A stretch of DNA of 64,000 bases from Psychrobacillus soli (GCF_006861775.1 NZ_VDGG01000002.1:1-64000); one strand, 5' to 3'; shown: positions 32,195 to 41,133, numbered from the stretch's first letter. A program made the numbers and translations. Notes: generated by a model from the letters alone, not told the origin.

Positions 32195-32749
32195 TTAATT
32201 CGACATATTCTCATCCCAATCACCGCTAAGTATTCCATACACAACATGATCCACAAAATGATCATACAGCCATTCTGCTTGCCTTACACAACCTTCTTCC
32301 GTAAAACCTAATCTCTCTGGTATCGCTCTACTCTTCTTATTCTCTACTGCTGCACGAATTTCCACTCTATTCAACATCAACTCTTTTAATGCATAATCAA
32401 CAAAAGCTTTCACGGATGCCGTCATCAATCCTAACCCAACGTAATCATTCCCAAGCCAGTAGCCAATACTTGTGGACTTATTATTCCAATCAATTTTATG
32501 AAAACCAATGACCCCGGCAAGATTTCCTTCATACCAAATGCCGGCTTGAAAGCCATTATTTTCACTAAATTGTTTCATCGTCGACTGAATAAAGCTTTGT
32601 GTATCAACAACAGATTTAGTGTAATCGATGAATTGCAGCCATTCTCTCAACGTTTCTTTCGAACCAATCGTCAAACCGAACAATTGTTCTGAGTCCCGTA
32701 AATCGAGCATTTTTAGCTTTGTTTTTTCATTAATCATGTGTGTAAACAT
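32195..32749 (-). CDS. RimJ/RimL-type GNAT acetyltransferase
   Basis: 184-residue N-acetyltransferase with LRDSEQLFGL at the N-terminus, GVIGFHKIDWNNKSTSIGYWLG, the acetyl-CoA segment GLGLMTASVKAFVDYAL and NRVEIRAAVENKKSRAIPERLGF. This is the ribosomal-protein-alanine-acetyltransferase-like subgroup (B. subtilis YdaF type). GGGGGAAATCAC precedes the ATG. Substrate unknown. Confidence 0.85.
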   Translation of the reverse strand: MFTHMINEKTKLKMLDLRDSEQLFGLTIGSKETLREWLQFIDYTKSVVDTQSFIQSTMKQFSENNGFQAGIWYEGNLAGVIGFHKIDWNNKSTSIGYWLGNDYVGLGLMTASVKAFVDYALKELMLNRVEIRAAVENKKSRAIPERLGFTEEGCVRQAEWLYDHFVDHVVYGILSGDWDENMSN

Positions 32750-32765
32750 GTGATTTCCCCCTATT

Positions 32766-32793
32766 AGTTAACATAATATTATTATATTGAATC
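32766..32793 (-). repeat. dif-like half-site, copy 1
   Basis: AGTTAACATAATATTATTAT; on the minus strand it gives TTATGTTAACT, one base from the XerD-side arm TTATGTAAACT of B. subtilis dif as I recall it. The other arm does not match. Confidence 0.35.
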
Positions 32794-33176
32794 ATTTTTA
32801 TGTATTGGAGAAAACGTTGAATATCTGAAACAAACCTAGTGTTATCAATGTTTTGAACCTTTATTTCAACGTTTCATTCAATCTCGTTCGAAAATAACCA
32901 AACAAATGTTCTCAACCCCGTAAATTGAGCATTTTAGCTTTATTTTCTCTAAAAGCAGAGCATTTTTGATAACAGAAAAATATTATTGAATTATACCACT
33001 ATTAGAAATATTTATATAGAGCAATAATAAACCCGTAAATAGTTTACATAATATTATTATTTAAATCTAAATGCTTAATAGGTGCTATGGAAATTAGAGG
33101 TGAAAATACTTGATTTAGAGTTCTCTATTGCCAGATTGTCGGGACTTCTATAAACTCAATATATTAAGAGAATGAG
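32794..33176. other. Intergenic stretch
   Basis: Very AT-rich. It contains the dif-like half-site at 33041-33068 and partly repeated text (CCCGTAAATTGAGCATTTTAG, similar to sequence inside the GNAT gene at 32696-32713). No gene or RNA recognised. Confidence 0.4.
33041..33068 (-). repeat. dif-like half-site, copy 2
   Basis: AGTTTACATAATATTATTAT; its complement carries TTATGTAAACT exactly. Same orientation as the copies at 32766 and 34740. Confidence 0.45.
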
Positions 33177-34082
33177 GTGAGAAAAATACAACAAATTGAT
33201 TCAACAAAAGATAAAAGAACTTTTTTCCAATGGATTAACTTTCTGATTCCGTATATATATACTACAGGAATTATTCTCATACTAATTTGGATGATTTCTG
33301 CATCGATCCTTATAGGTATAGCAACATTAACTGAGAATCCAAAGACTTTTTTTCTTCAACCCGATCCAGATACTATCATTACAGATATACAAGAAAAAGA
33401 AACAGCATTTGCTATAATTGTTAAACCTTTTGTAGAATCTAATTTTAATCAAATAATCTTTAGAGGGCTCTTTTTACTCTTAATCTGGCTGCTATTATTT
33501 TTAACTATCCCTGTCGCCTTTAAACGATTAAAGAGATTTAGATTTTTAAATTTGGAATTTGAAGTAGATAATATTGAACAAGCTGCAATTGAAACGGTTG
33601 AGATCAGTGGGACTAAAGCGAAATTAATGGCATATTTTTCAGGAGATGATGCTTCTGGAAGGACTTTAGGGTTTTTATCTGAATCGTCTATAGACTATAG
33701 GGAAGTGTTAGAATACTTCCTGGCCGAAACTCAAATGGGATATAAAAATAATCCAATCAATGGTGCATTTACATATCAAATTTACACTAGTACAGCTCCT
33801 GAAAAACTAAATGATTTAGTAGAAGAATCTAAAGAATCTGGGGAATCTGTTGTTAGCAACAAAGTCAATGAGGATAATTTATGGAAGAAAAGCTACCTTG
33901 TTTTCTATTTCGTTTACAATAGCACTGAGTATATTACCGTAATTGAAAGCTATACATACTCTTTCGATATTTTAGACAAGTATCTTTTCGAACTATTACA
34001 TAAAACTATTGGTAAAAATTTAGAAAACATCGAGTATATGGTAGCATTGACAAACTCAGATGTAAATACAATTGTAGAATAA
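33177..34082 (+). CDS. Unknown two-helix membrane protein
   Basis: 301 residues, family not recognised. Two membrane segments at about residues 27-50 (YTTGIILILIWMISASILIG) and 95-117 (LFLLLIWLLLFLTIPV) enclose an extracytoplasmic loop. A basic stop-transfer KRLKRFRF follows, then a cytoplasmic domain of about 175 residues (AKLMAYFSGDDAS, YREVLEYFLAETQMGY, YLVFYFVYNSTEYITVIESY). The start is a GTG with a weak GAATGAG site. It lies between two direct dif-like half-sites next to a tyrosine recombinase. A sensing or defence role is possible but unsupported. Confidence 0.7.
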   Translation: MRKIQQIDSTKDKRTFFQWINFLIPYIYTTGIILILIWMISASILIGIATLTENPKTFFLQPDPDTIITDIQEKETAFAIIVKPFVESNFNQIIFRGLFLLLIWLLLFLTIPVAFKRLKRFRFLNLEFEVDNIEQAAIETVEISGTKAKLMAYFSGDDASGRTLGFLSESSIDYREVLEYFLAETQMGYKNNPINGAFTYQIYTSTAPEKLNDLVEESKESGESVVSNKVNEDNLWKKSYLVFYFVYNSTEYITVIESYTYSFDILDKYLFELLHKTIGKNLENIEYMVALTNSDVNTIVE

Positions 34083-34143
34083 TTCTATCTTTCTTGACCT
34101 AACAATAAATCATCATGTACTATATAGAAAAGGAGTGATTAAT

Positions 34144-34329
34144 ATGGTAAGTGTCAAAACTCCAATCAATACCAATGATGTTAAAGAGCGTGCAGCAAGA
34201 AAATTAAATCGCTTTAGTGCCAGAAGAAGCACTAAAGATGTTATAACCGGTGATATGGTAAAGCCAATCCACGTCAATAAATCAGAACCTTTAGTAAGAC
34301 GAATGACGAACTATCAAAAGACTAATTAA
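34144..34329 (+). CDS. Small basic protein of unknown function
   Basis: 61 residues from the ATG behind AAAGGAGTGATTAAT, the best ribosome-binding site nearby. Basic, no membrane helix, contains KERAARKLNRFSARRSTKDV. It follows the membrane protein by 61 bases and ends at a strong terminator, so it may share its transcript. Not recognised. Confidence 0.6.
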   Translation: MVSVKTPINTNDVKERAARKLNRFSARRSTKDVITGDMVKPIHVNKSEPLVRRMTNYQKTN

Positions 34330-34334
34330 CAGTA

Positions 34335-34367
34335 ACCCACTTTTTAAAAAGTGGGTCTTTTTTTGTT
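34335..34367 (+). terminator. Terminator
   Basis: ACCCACTTTTT pairs with AAAAAGTGGGT, followed by CTTTTTTT, six bases after the small basic gene. Confidence 0.9.
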
Positions 34368-34538
34368 TAATCTTAAATTTTTTGAGTGTTTTTCAGCTAA
34401 TACCTGCATAATTGGCGATGATCCAACTAAATCAGCCGGATGTTTTACTGGTAAGCTTCCTAGGTTTATCTCACTAATGCTTTTAAATTTCTCGCCATTT
34501 AAATATTTTTTATAGATTTCAGACATCTTCAAGTGCAT
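34344..34538 (-). CDS. Possible small protein
   Basis: 64 residues, with AAAGGAG just upstream of the ATG. It reads MSEIYKKYLNGEKFKSISEI then HPADLVGSSPIMQVLAEKHS, protein-like, but its 3' end runs into the opposing terminator. Not recognised. Could be spurious. Confidence 0.4.
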   Translation of the reverse strand: MHLKMSEIYKKYLNGEKFKSISEINLGSLPVKHPADLVGSSPIMQVLAEKHSKNLRLNKKRPTF

Positions 34539-34618
34539 CCGCTCCTTTTAAACTCCAAGTACACCATGCGTATATCGTATTATATTCCATCCATTGCATT
34601 AGTTATTCAAATCTACAA

Positions 34619-34666
34619 AAAAAAGTGGAGTGCTTCTAAGGACTTCCCTTAAAATCTCCACTTTTT
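34619..34666. terminator. Hairpin terminator
   Basis: AAAAGTGGAG pairs with CTCCACTTTTT; between them lies a smaller AAGGACTTCCCTT fold. T/A-runs at both ends. Confidence 0.6.
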
Positions 34667-34739
34667 ATTCGCTAAACATAGATAAATGAAAGTCATGTCT
34701 CTTTTTTAATTTGATTCATTTATTTCTAATTCATCATTT

Positions 34740-34767
34740 AGTTTACATAATATAATTATATTAACCT
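34740..34767 (-). repeat. dif-like half-site, copy 3
   Basis: AGTTTACATAATATAATTAT; its complement has TTATGTAAACT exactly. It covers the stop codon of the tyrosine recombinase gene. Confidence 0.45.
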
Positions 34768-35726
34768 AAATGGTTGAACGGATTGTTTTCAATTACTTGT
34801 TGTATTTCTTTGTCTTCCACATGCGTATATATTTGTGTTGTAGAAACACTCGTGTGCCCTAGAATATGCTGCAAACTTCTAATGTCTGCTCCATTTTTGT
34901 ACATAATAGTTGCTGATGTATGTCTTAGTTTATGTGGCGTTAGTTTTTCTTTGTTTAAACCAGAATCAGCGTTTATTTGTTTGACAATTTTTGCGACCGT
35001 TTGCCTAGTTAATCTCGTACCTTTTTGTGATAAGAACAGTGCTTCATTCGTACTAGCACCTTGTATGTACTGACGTTCCTTCTGCATATATACCTCGAGA
35101 GATTGGATGCACACATTGTTCAAGAAAACTGTTCGCTCTTTATCTCCCTTCCCTACTACACGCAACACCTTGTCCTGGATCGAAGTCAGATTTAAGCTAC
35201 ATAATTCCGACACACGAAGACCTAAGTTTAAAAAGAACATTATCATCGTGTAATTTCGATAATAGTGATTAGTTCTTTTTATTCCTTTAATGAATATTTC
35301 CGCGTCTTCTTGATTCATATATATAGGCTTTTTCTTTCCAATTTTAGGTGCCTCTAGCTCATCTGCAGCATTATATTCGATTAATCTTCTTTTTCCTTTT
35401 AAATATTTGAAAAATGATTTGATTGTTGCTGCTTTTCGCGCTCTCGTTGCTGCACTATTACCTCGCTTCCTTTCGCAAAATTCTAGAAACAAGTAAATAT
35501 CTTCTAATGATATTTCGCGAATAAAGTCGATCGTAATGTCTTTAATACAAATTTCGTCCATTTTTTCTGGTTCGATATCATTTTCGACAGCTTTTAAAAA
35601 TCGTAATAACAAAACGATATCATATTCATATTCTTTTCTTGTTCTAAGAGATTTTCCCTTTATCGTTGTTAAATATACTAAAAAGTCTTTTACTATTTTC
35701 GGTATTTCTTGCTGCAAATTAATCAC
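34761..35726 (-). CDS. XerC/XerD-type tyrosine recombinase
   Basis: 321-residue integrase/recombinase with an N-terminal SAM-like core-binding domain (to about residue 115) and the catalytic domain. All catalytic residues are visible: Arg171 (LRVSEL), His265 and Arg268 (HKLRHT), His291 (LGHTSVS), Tyr300 (TQIYTHV). Length is close to XerC/XerD (about 300). Three dif-like half-sites lie within 2 kb downstream. It could be the chromosomal dimer-resolution enzyme or an element-borne relative; the usual xerC/xerD neighbours are not here. Confidence 0.88.
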   Translation of the reverse strand: MINLQQEIPKIVKDFLVYLTTIKGKSLRTRKEYEYDIVLLLRFLKAVENDIEPEKMDEICIKDITIDFIREISLEDIYLFLEFCERKRGNSAATRARKAATIKSFFKYLKGKRRLIEYNAADELEAPKIGKKKPIYMNQEDAEIFIKGIKRTNHYYRNYTMIMFFLNLGLRVSELCSLNLTSIQDKVLRVVGKGDKERTVFLNNVCIQSLEVYMQKERQYIQGASTNEALFLSQKGTRLTRQTVAKIVKQINADSGLNKEKLTPHKLRHTSATIMYKNGADIRSLQHILGHTSVSTTQIYTHVEDKEIQQVIENNPFNHLG

Positions 35727-35750
35727 CTCTTATACTCCCATTTTATCACA

Positions 35751-35787
35751 AAATAAGGTTCCCAAATATGTATTTGGGAACCTTATT
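35751..35787. terminator. Strong hairpin before recombinase gene
   Basis: AATAAGGTTCCCAAATA pairs perfectly with TATTTGGGAACCTTATT. It lies 25 bases upstream of the recombinase start on the minus strand, so it may end transcription from the right or be an operator. Confidence 0.6.
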
Positions 35788-35844
35788 GAAAATTAATAAA
35801 TTTTATCGTAAAAAAGCCTTTTATTGATCAGTTAATTCCAAATA

Positions 35845-36181
35845 TTAGGGTGCTTCAAATTCACTCTTAGAGGCGTTTATCTTTTCTTTTGTGTGTTCTT
35901 GTAGGTAAACGGCTTTAAAATTAAGTTTTGTAAAAAAGAGATGAACGATTTATAGCTGCTTCTTCTATGAATGCTTTAAACTCATTAGCCGTACCGCACG
36001 GACAGGAATTTCGCTCCCGAAGTCAGCTTCTTTGTACATGTCCACATAATCAAATCCGAATACACAAACAGACCGAACAGTGCATCTTCCGGTCTGTTTG
36101 CAATGAAATTCAACTATTACTTTTTGAATATGTGGTTATATCCTTTAAATTATCTGTGACTTTTTGTAATACTTCAATCAT
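35845..36181 (-). pseudogene. Decayed gene of unknown identity
   Basis: Protein-like pieces occur in successive frames on the minus strand: MIEVLQKVTDNLKDITTYSK from an ATG at 36181, then GFDYVDMYKEADFGSEIPVR, then CPCGTANEFKAFIEEAAINR, then KAVYLQEHTKEKINASKSEF ending at TAA 35845. Several frameshifts separate them. Cys-rich turns hint at a zinc ribbon. A 10-base hairpin (AAACAGACCG/CGGTCTGTTT, 36077-36110) lies within it. Not recognised. Confidence 0.4.
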
Positions 36182-36259
36182 TCTACACTAGTATTAATAA
36201 CTTTGCGGTTCTCAACTTGTTAGCCCAGCATCTGCAATTTTAGATTTCAGTGCATATAT

Positions 36260-37861
36260 TTAAATAGAAGAAACTCCTTCTTTTAGATACACTAATTCTC
36301 CTTTCAAAAAGGTTGCTTCGACAGATATTTTGTCAATTTCTTCGGAAGATATTTCTAATATATCTTTGTTTAATACTATAAAGTCTGCACGATAACCTTC
36401 TTTTAACTGGCCAACGTATGGTAGGCGAGTAATGTATTGAGCCCCTCTTGTATAGAGTTCAATTGCTGTTTCGATATCAATTTTTTCAGTATCACCTGTA
36501 TTCGTACCATCATATGCTGCACGAGTTACAGCAGATTTGATACCAACAAAAGGATTTACTGGATCTGCCCATGCAGTGGCAGGAGCATCAGAAGAAAATG
36601 CTACTGGGATACCCGAATTTAACATTGTTTTAACCGGATAGGTTGTCTTCGTTCGATCAGAACCTAAATTATTCAGATAACTTTCAATTTCAGCATATAA
36701 GAAAATAGGTTGCGGAACAAAAGCTATACCTATTTCTGCAGCACGTTCGATAGCCTGCAGTGTAGGCATAGCAGCGTGTTCGATACGAATGGACGGACCA
36801 TCTTGAAGCCAAGCTTCTTTCCCATAAAATGTGTTCACGATTAAATCAATCGCCTGTTCGCCCATTGCATGGACCACCAATTGCACTCCATGTTTTTTGG
36901 CATACTCAGCCGCTTCTAACAGTTCATTTTCTGATGTAGTTGAAATACCGTAGTTATCTTCATCACCTAGAAATGGTGGATTGACCCAAGCTGTTCTTCC
37001 TGATACACTTCCATCTGCAAATAGTTTCACTCCACCAATATGAATAGGATTTTTACGATCCGTGTTTTCGGCATTTAAAATAGGATTCATTTTTAAATCA
37101 TGCCACATATAATATAGAACAACATTTTGCGTCAACCCTTTTTCTCTTGCTAGTGTATAAACATCTACATAATCCATCGGTTTATGGCTAGCCATAAGAT
37201 CCGTGATCGATGTAATACCGTGTGCATATAGAGATTTTGTCAGCTCGGCAAGTCGAGAAGCATTCTCTTCCATAGAAATCTGTGGCATTCTATTTAACAC
37301 TAATAATCTAGCACTTTCTCGTAATACACCAGTTGGTTCGCCATTCTTATCTCGGTCAATTTTTCCTCCAGCAGGGTCAGGTGTATCTTTGTTAATTCCA
37401 GCGATTGAAAGTGCTTTACTATTCACAGAAATGATATGCCCACATGTACGAGTAACGACAATTGGCTTATCAATAGAAACCTGATCTAAATCTTGTCTAT
37501 TTGGTGCACGACCCTCTTTCAGCTTACCTTCGTCATAGCCCCAGCCTTCAATCCAATCTTCCTCAACCATTGTAGTTAATTCACGAATCATATCCACTAT
37601 GGAATATACTACCGGAGGAGTACAAGCAATTTGTTTGGAAAAATTGGCCAGTAGTAAAGGATGCATATGTGCGTCAATAATCCCGGGTAGAACTCGGCGA
37701 CCTTTTAAATCAATGGCTACTCCTTCAAAATCTTGAATTTCCTCTTGGTTTCCTATCCACTCAATATGACCATTTTGAATAATCATCGCATTGGCATTTT
37801 TTTTTTCAATATTAGACGTAAAAATTTTACCATTTATAAACATTACTCTTATCATTTCCAT
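36260..37861 (-). CDS. YtcJ-like metal-dependent amidohydrolase
   Basis: 533-residue amidohydrolase-superfamily protein. VLPGIIDAHMHPLLLA carries the HxH metal site, VVHAMGEQAIDLIV and RIEHAAMP the later histidines, and FSSDAPATAW the catalytic Asp. This is the YtcJ/exoenzyme-like class acting on amide or cyclic substrates, probably cytoplasmic as no signal peptide is seen. AAAGGAG precedes the ATG. It follows brnQ by 32 bases, in one operon with an amino-acid transporter, suggesting breakdown of an imported amino-acid derivative (inference). Confidence 0.85.
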   Translation of the reverse strand: MEMIRVMFINGKIFTSNIEKKNANAMIIQNGHIEWIGNQEEIQDFEGVAIDLKGRRVLPGIIDAHMHPLLLANFSKQIACTPPVVYSIVDMIRELTTMVEEDWIEGWGYDEGKLKEGRAPNRQDLDQVSIDKPIVVTRTCGHIISVNSKALSIAGINKDTPDPAGGKIDRDKNGEPTGVLRESARLLVLNRMPQISMEENASRLAELTKSLYAHGITSITDLMASHKPMDYVDVYTLAREKGLTQNVVLYYMWHDLKMNPILNAENTDRKNPIHIGGVKLFADGSVSGRTAWVNPPFLGDEDNYGISTTSENELLEAAEYAKKHGVQLVVHAMGEQAIDLIVNTFYGKEAWLQDGPSIRIEHAAMPTLQAIERAAEIGIAFVPQPIFLYAEIESYLNNLGSDRTKTTYPVKTMLNSGIPVAFSSDAPATAWADPVNPFVGIKSAVTRAAYDGTNTGDTEKIDIETAIELYTRGAQYITRLPYVGQLKEGYRADFIVLNKDILEISSEEIDKISVEATFLKGELVYLKEGVSSI

Positions 37862-37893
37862 GATGTAAAGCTCCTTTGTATTTCAAAATGAGA

Positions 37894-39216
37894 TTATTCA
37901 ACCTCTGCAGAATGAATAGTAGCAGCAGGGTTATTTTTTTGACCAATAAATATATAAAGAATACTTCCGACAATAAATCCGACAATTGCTGGTACTAACC
38001 AACTAAAACCATCTGAACTTAAAGGTAGTTTTGCAATAATGTCAGTCAAAAATGGTATCGTTAATCCTAATGAAGCTATAGTTTCCAACAGACTTACGAT
38101 GAACGTCAATAAAATAGCTCCTTGGTAAGATCCTGGATTTGGAACGAATTTGCGGAAAGTTCCTAAAATCACTAATACAATTGCCACTGGATATAATGCT
38201 GTGAAGATTGGCATTGCAAAAGTGACAATAGCTCCAACGCCAGCAGAACCTATTCCAATACCAACAATACAGACAACAGCAACCCATAAACGATAGCTTA
38301 GTTTGTTTTTCGTTAAGTCATTCAAGAATTCAGCGATTACAGCAATTACTCCGATGGCGGAAGTTAAACACGCTAATGCAATTGCTACCGCTAGAGCAAT
38401 AGAACCAAAATTCCCAAGTGATAATTCTATTAAGTTGGATACTAAAGTAGTGTCTTCAATACCAGCTTGGAAAAAACCACTACCTGAAGCTCCAAGAAAT
38501 AATAATCCCCCATATATAACTAATAACCCTAAACCAGCGATAAGCGTTCCGGTTATAGCCATCGAACGGGCTTGCCTTCCTTTATATCCAAAAGCAGCTA
38601 TTGCAGCGATAAAGATAGGTGCGCAAAAAATTCCAGTTACTACATCTCCAGTTTGATAAGCACTTATAAAAGCATTGGAGAAAGCATTATTTATTTCTGT
38701 AACAACTGGTACACCGATTGGATCAAAAATACCTTTTCCAACAATAAGCAAAAGAGCAATTACTAACACAGGTGTGAGTATTTTACCTATTTTGTCTATT
38801 ACATTAGATTTATCCATAGCAAAATAAAAACAAATGGCAAAAAACACAATAATCGTGACTAGGGAGGGAACCTTCGGAAACAGCTGGTGAACCCCTAACT
38901 CATGCGTTGTTGCAGACATACGTGGAATAGTTACGAACATTCCAATGCCAACCATTAATAACAAATTAAACACTTTATAAAACCATGGACTAATCGGTCT
39001 TGTTAAATCTTCAAATTTTCCTCCTGCATTTAAAATTGCAATGACTGCTAAAAGTGGCAAAACAATGCCCGTGATACAAAAGCCTATTAATGCGAATACC
39101 CATTCAGTTCCAGAAACATTTCCAATGGACGGTGGGAATATTAAATTACCAGCACCAAAAAATATCGCAAATAATGCAAATCCCACTATCAGGCTATGTT
39201 GAATCGATTTTTTCAT
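37894..39216 (-). CDS. brnQ: Branched-chain amino acid transporter
   Basis: 440-residue LIVCS-family Na+/H+ symporter with about 12 helices. The N-terminus FALFAIFFGAGNLIFPPSIG is the BrnQ signature. GAGGGGAACGAA precedes the ATG. It is transcribed with the amidohydrolase and lies directly downstream of a regulator gene from which it is separated by a terminator. Uptake of leucine, isoleucine or valine fits the valine catabolic operon elsewhere in the window, though a direct link is unproven. Confidence 0.9.
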   Translation of the reverse strand: MKKSIQHSLIVGFALFAIFFGAGNLIFPPSIGNVSGTEWVFALIGFCITGIVLPLLAVIAILNAGGKFEDLTRPISPWFYKVFNLLLMVGIGMFVTIPRMSATTHELGVHQLFPKVPSLVTIIVFFAICFYFAMDKSNVIDKIGKILTPVLVIALLLIVGKGIFDPIGVPVVTEINNAFSNAFISAYQTGDVVTGIFCAPIFIAAIAAFGYKGRQARSMAITGTLIAGLGLLVIYGGLLFLGASGSGFFQAGIEDTTLVSNLIELSLGNFGSIALAVAIALACLTSAIGVIAVIAEFLNDLTKNKLSYRLWVAVVCIVGIGIGSAGVGAIVTFAMPIFTALYPVAIVLVILGTFRKFVPNPGSYQGAILLTFIVSLLETIASLGLTIPFLTDIIAKLPLSSDGFSWLVPAIVGFIVGSILYIFIGQKNNPAATIHSAEVE

Positions 39217-39247
39217 TTCGTTCCCCTCTTCTCAAACTATACCCCAT

Positions 39248-39261
39248 TGAAAACCCTTACA
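39248..39261. promoter_or_regulatory. cre-like site before brnQ
   Basis: TGAAAACCCTTACA, one core base off the CcpA operator consensus and nearly identical to the site at 21512. It lies 32 bases upstream of the brnQ start. Confidence 0.35.
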
Positions 39262-39350
39262 AAATAAATGACTATCTATGCATCCAAATGTAGAAGCCAA
39301 TATTTTAATTTTCAAATAGTTACCTTTATCTTAATTAATATCTTCAAATA

Positions 39351-39379
39351 AAAAAAGGAGGTAAATTTTTTACCCCCCT
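39351..39379 (-). terminator. Terminator of regulator gene
   Basis: On the minus strand GGGGGTAAA pairs with TTTACCTCC and runs into TTTTTTTATTTG, 15 bases after the regulator stop and before the brnQ promoter region. Confidence 0.8.
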
Positions 39380-39393
39380 TCGTAAAAATATTT

Positions 39394-40758
39394 TTACCTC
39401 AAGTCGTATTTTTCCATTTTATATTTTAATAATTGTTTTGAAATACCTAATCTTCTAGCGGTTTCTGCAAGTTTTCCTCCAGTGTTATTTAGTTCTATCA
39501 CAATAAGATTTTTTTCATATTCCTCCACTTTATCTTTTAGGTTAAAGTTATTTTCGGAAAAAGTTGTTTTCTCCAACACACTTGAGTAGTTTCTTATTTT
39601 CGCTGGAATATCATTTATGTTAACCTCTTTTGAGCTTGCATTATTATACGCGGTTTCCATTGCATTCTTAAATTCTCTTACATTACCCGGCCAATTATAT
39701 TGTTGAAAAGCTAGTAATACCTGATTATCCAATCTTTCAATTTTGATTTGCATATGACGATTATAAAATTCGATAAAATAATGAATAAGTGCAGTAATAT
39801 CCTCTTTCCGGTCAGATAATCGTGGTAAATCTAATTGAAAGACACTTAATCGGTAATACAAATCTTCACGTAATAGTTTTTCTCTCATTAATTTATCAGG
39901 ATTTTCGTTGGTAGCCGCTATTACACGTATGTTCAAGTGAATATCCTGTTTTCCACCTACACGACGGATGAGTTTGTCCTCAATTACTTTCAATAATTTA
40001 GCTTGGAGCTTAATATCTAAAGCACTAATTTCATCAAGAAAGATTGTTCCTCCGTTTGCTTGCTCTAAAATACCAAGGATATCAGGTGTTGCTGTTAAAG
40101 TATCTTTCTCCGTTCCGAACAGTATATGTTCTATGAAAGTGGAAGGTATTTCCCCACAATTTATCGAGACAAATGGTTGAGTATAGCGATTACTTAAATT
40201 ATGAATGGACTGTGCAACAATTTCTTTTCCGGTTCCTGTTTCACCATTTATTAGGATAGTCGAATCGGTACTAGAGACTTTGCGTATTTTATTCTTTATT
40301 TCTTCCATCACACAACTTTGTGAAATTAAATTGTCAATTGTATAAATGGTATTATTTTTTCGATACATTTTATGACTTGCGAATTGATCGAGTAATTGTA
40401 TATCTTCTTTTTGATAGTAGTGCTTTGAAAATTCTATAGCTCCTACGATGGAAGTTCCATTGTGAATAGGAAACGTAGAACTTCTTGAAGTATATGTGAA
40501 GCCATTATTAGATGTTAGTTCTTGCTCTGCATTCCATAACGGTTTACCAGTTCTTAATACAGTCATTAAAGTACTATCTTCTATCGATAAGTTTTTATAA
40601 AAGGATGTCACACTTTTTCTTAAAAACTCTTCTGGCTTGAGACCTATATGCTTTAAAATATGCAAATCAGCTAAATCATAAAAGGTTGTAATCCCATTCG
40701 CATCTACAACTAACACGTTGTCATAATCAGATAAATGATTAAGTTCTGTAAAACTCAT
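39394..40758 (-). CDS. PAS-AAA+-Fis regulator of the sigma-54 activator family, GAFTGA loop altered
   Basis: 454 residues: N-terminal PAS-like sensor (to about 115), AAA+ domain with Walker A GETGTGKE (172-179), Walker B GGTIFLDE, second-region RVIAATNE, arginine-finger region REDLYYRL, and C-terminal Fis-type HTH (LAETARRLGISKQLLKYKM). It looks like RocR/BkdR-class activators. The sigma-54-contacting GAFTGA loop, expected near residues 219-224, reads DTLTAT. As in TyrR-like members, it may not work with sigma-54. The adjacent brnQ-amidohydrolase operon is the likely target. Confidence 0.85.
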   Translation of the reverse strand: MSFTELNHLSDYDNVLVVDANGITTFYDLADLHILKHIGLKPEEFLRKSVTSFYKNLSIEDSTLMTVLRTGKPLWNAEQELTSNNGFTYTSRSSTFPIHNGTSIVGAIEFSKHYYQKEDIQLLDQFASHKMYRKNNTIYTIDNLISQSCVMEEIKNKIRKVSSTDSTILINGETGTGKEIVAQSIHNLSNRYTQPFVSINCGEIPSTFIEHILFGTEKDTLTATPDILGILEQANGGTIFLDEISALDIKLQAKLLKVIEDKLIRRVGGKQDIHLNIRVIAATNENPDKLMREKLLREDLYYRLSVFQLDLPRLSDRKEDITALIHYFIEFYNRHMQIKIERLDNQVLLAFQQYNWPGNVREFKNAMETAYNNASSKEVNINDIPAKIRNYSSVLEKTTFSENNFNLKDKVEEYEKNLIVIELNNTGGKLAETARRLGISKQLLKYKMEKYDLR

Positions 40759-41133
40759 TTACTTGTCCATCCTTTCAATTGCTCAACCCTCAAATATCCA
40801 ATATATTAAGACTTCTTTGCTCTTCAAGCAACTGTACACATCTATATGAATTTTCCCAATCAGAATCATTATCTTCTATTCCTCAACAAGCATATAACAT
40901 GGACATGGAGACAGTTGCTTTCAGTAGACGTTCCTAATCTAAATGCATTTCATTTTATTTCATTATCGTACACGTTTCAAATCCTATCAATATATTTATA
41001 TTCTAAGTTAAGTTTTTTCAGTTCAGTATCACCTTTACCTTCAAAAAATATTTTGTTTTGGTTGGAACAATGTTAAACTGATACGATGAATAAAAATAAA
41101 TGAAATGGAAAGATAGATGAGGTGAACAATTTA
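40759..41133. other. Divergent intergenic region
   Basis: Holds the upstream regions of the regulator (minus) and the SulP gene (plus). AT-rich; no convincing hairpin, RNA motif or operator was recognised. Confidence 0.4.

Noticed and set aside
39270-39310. Sigma-54 promoter upstream of brnQ (TTGGC...GG on the minus strand)
   Set aside because: The spacing between the GG and GC elements is wrong for a -24/-12 promoter.
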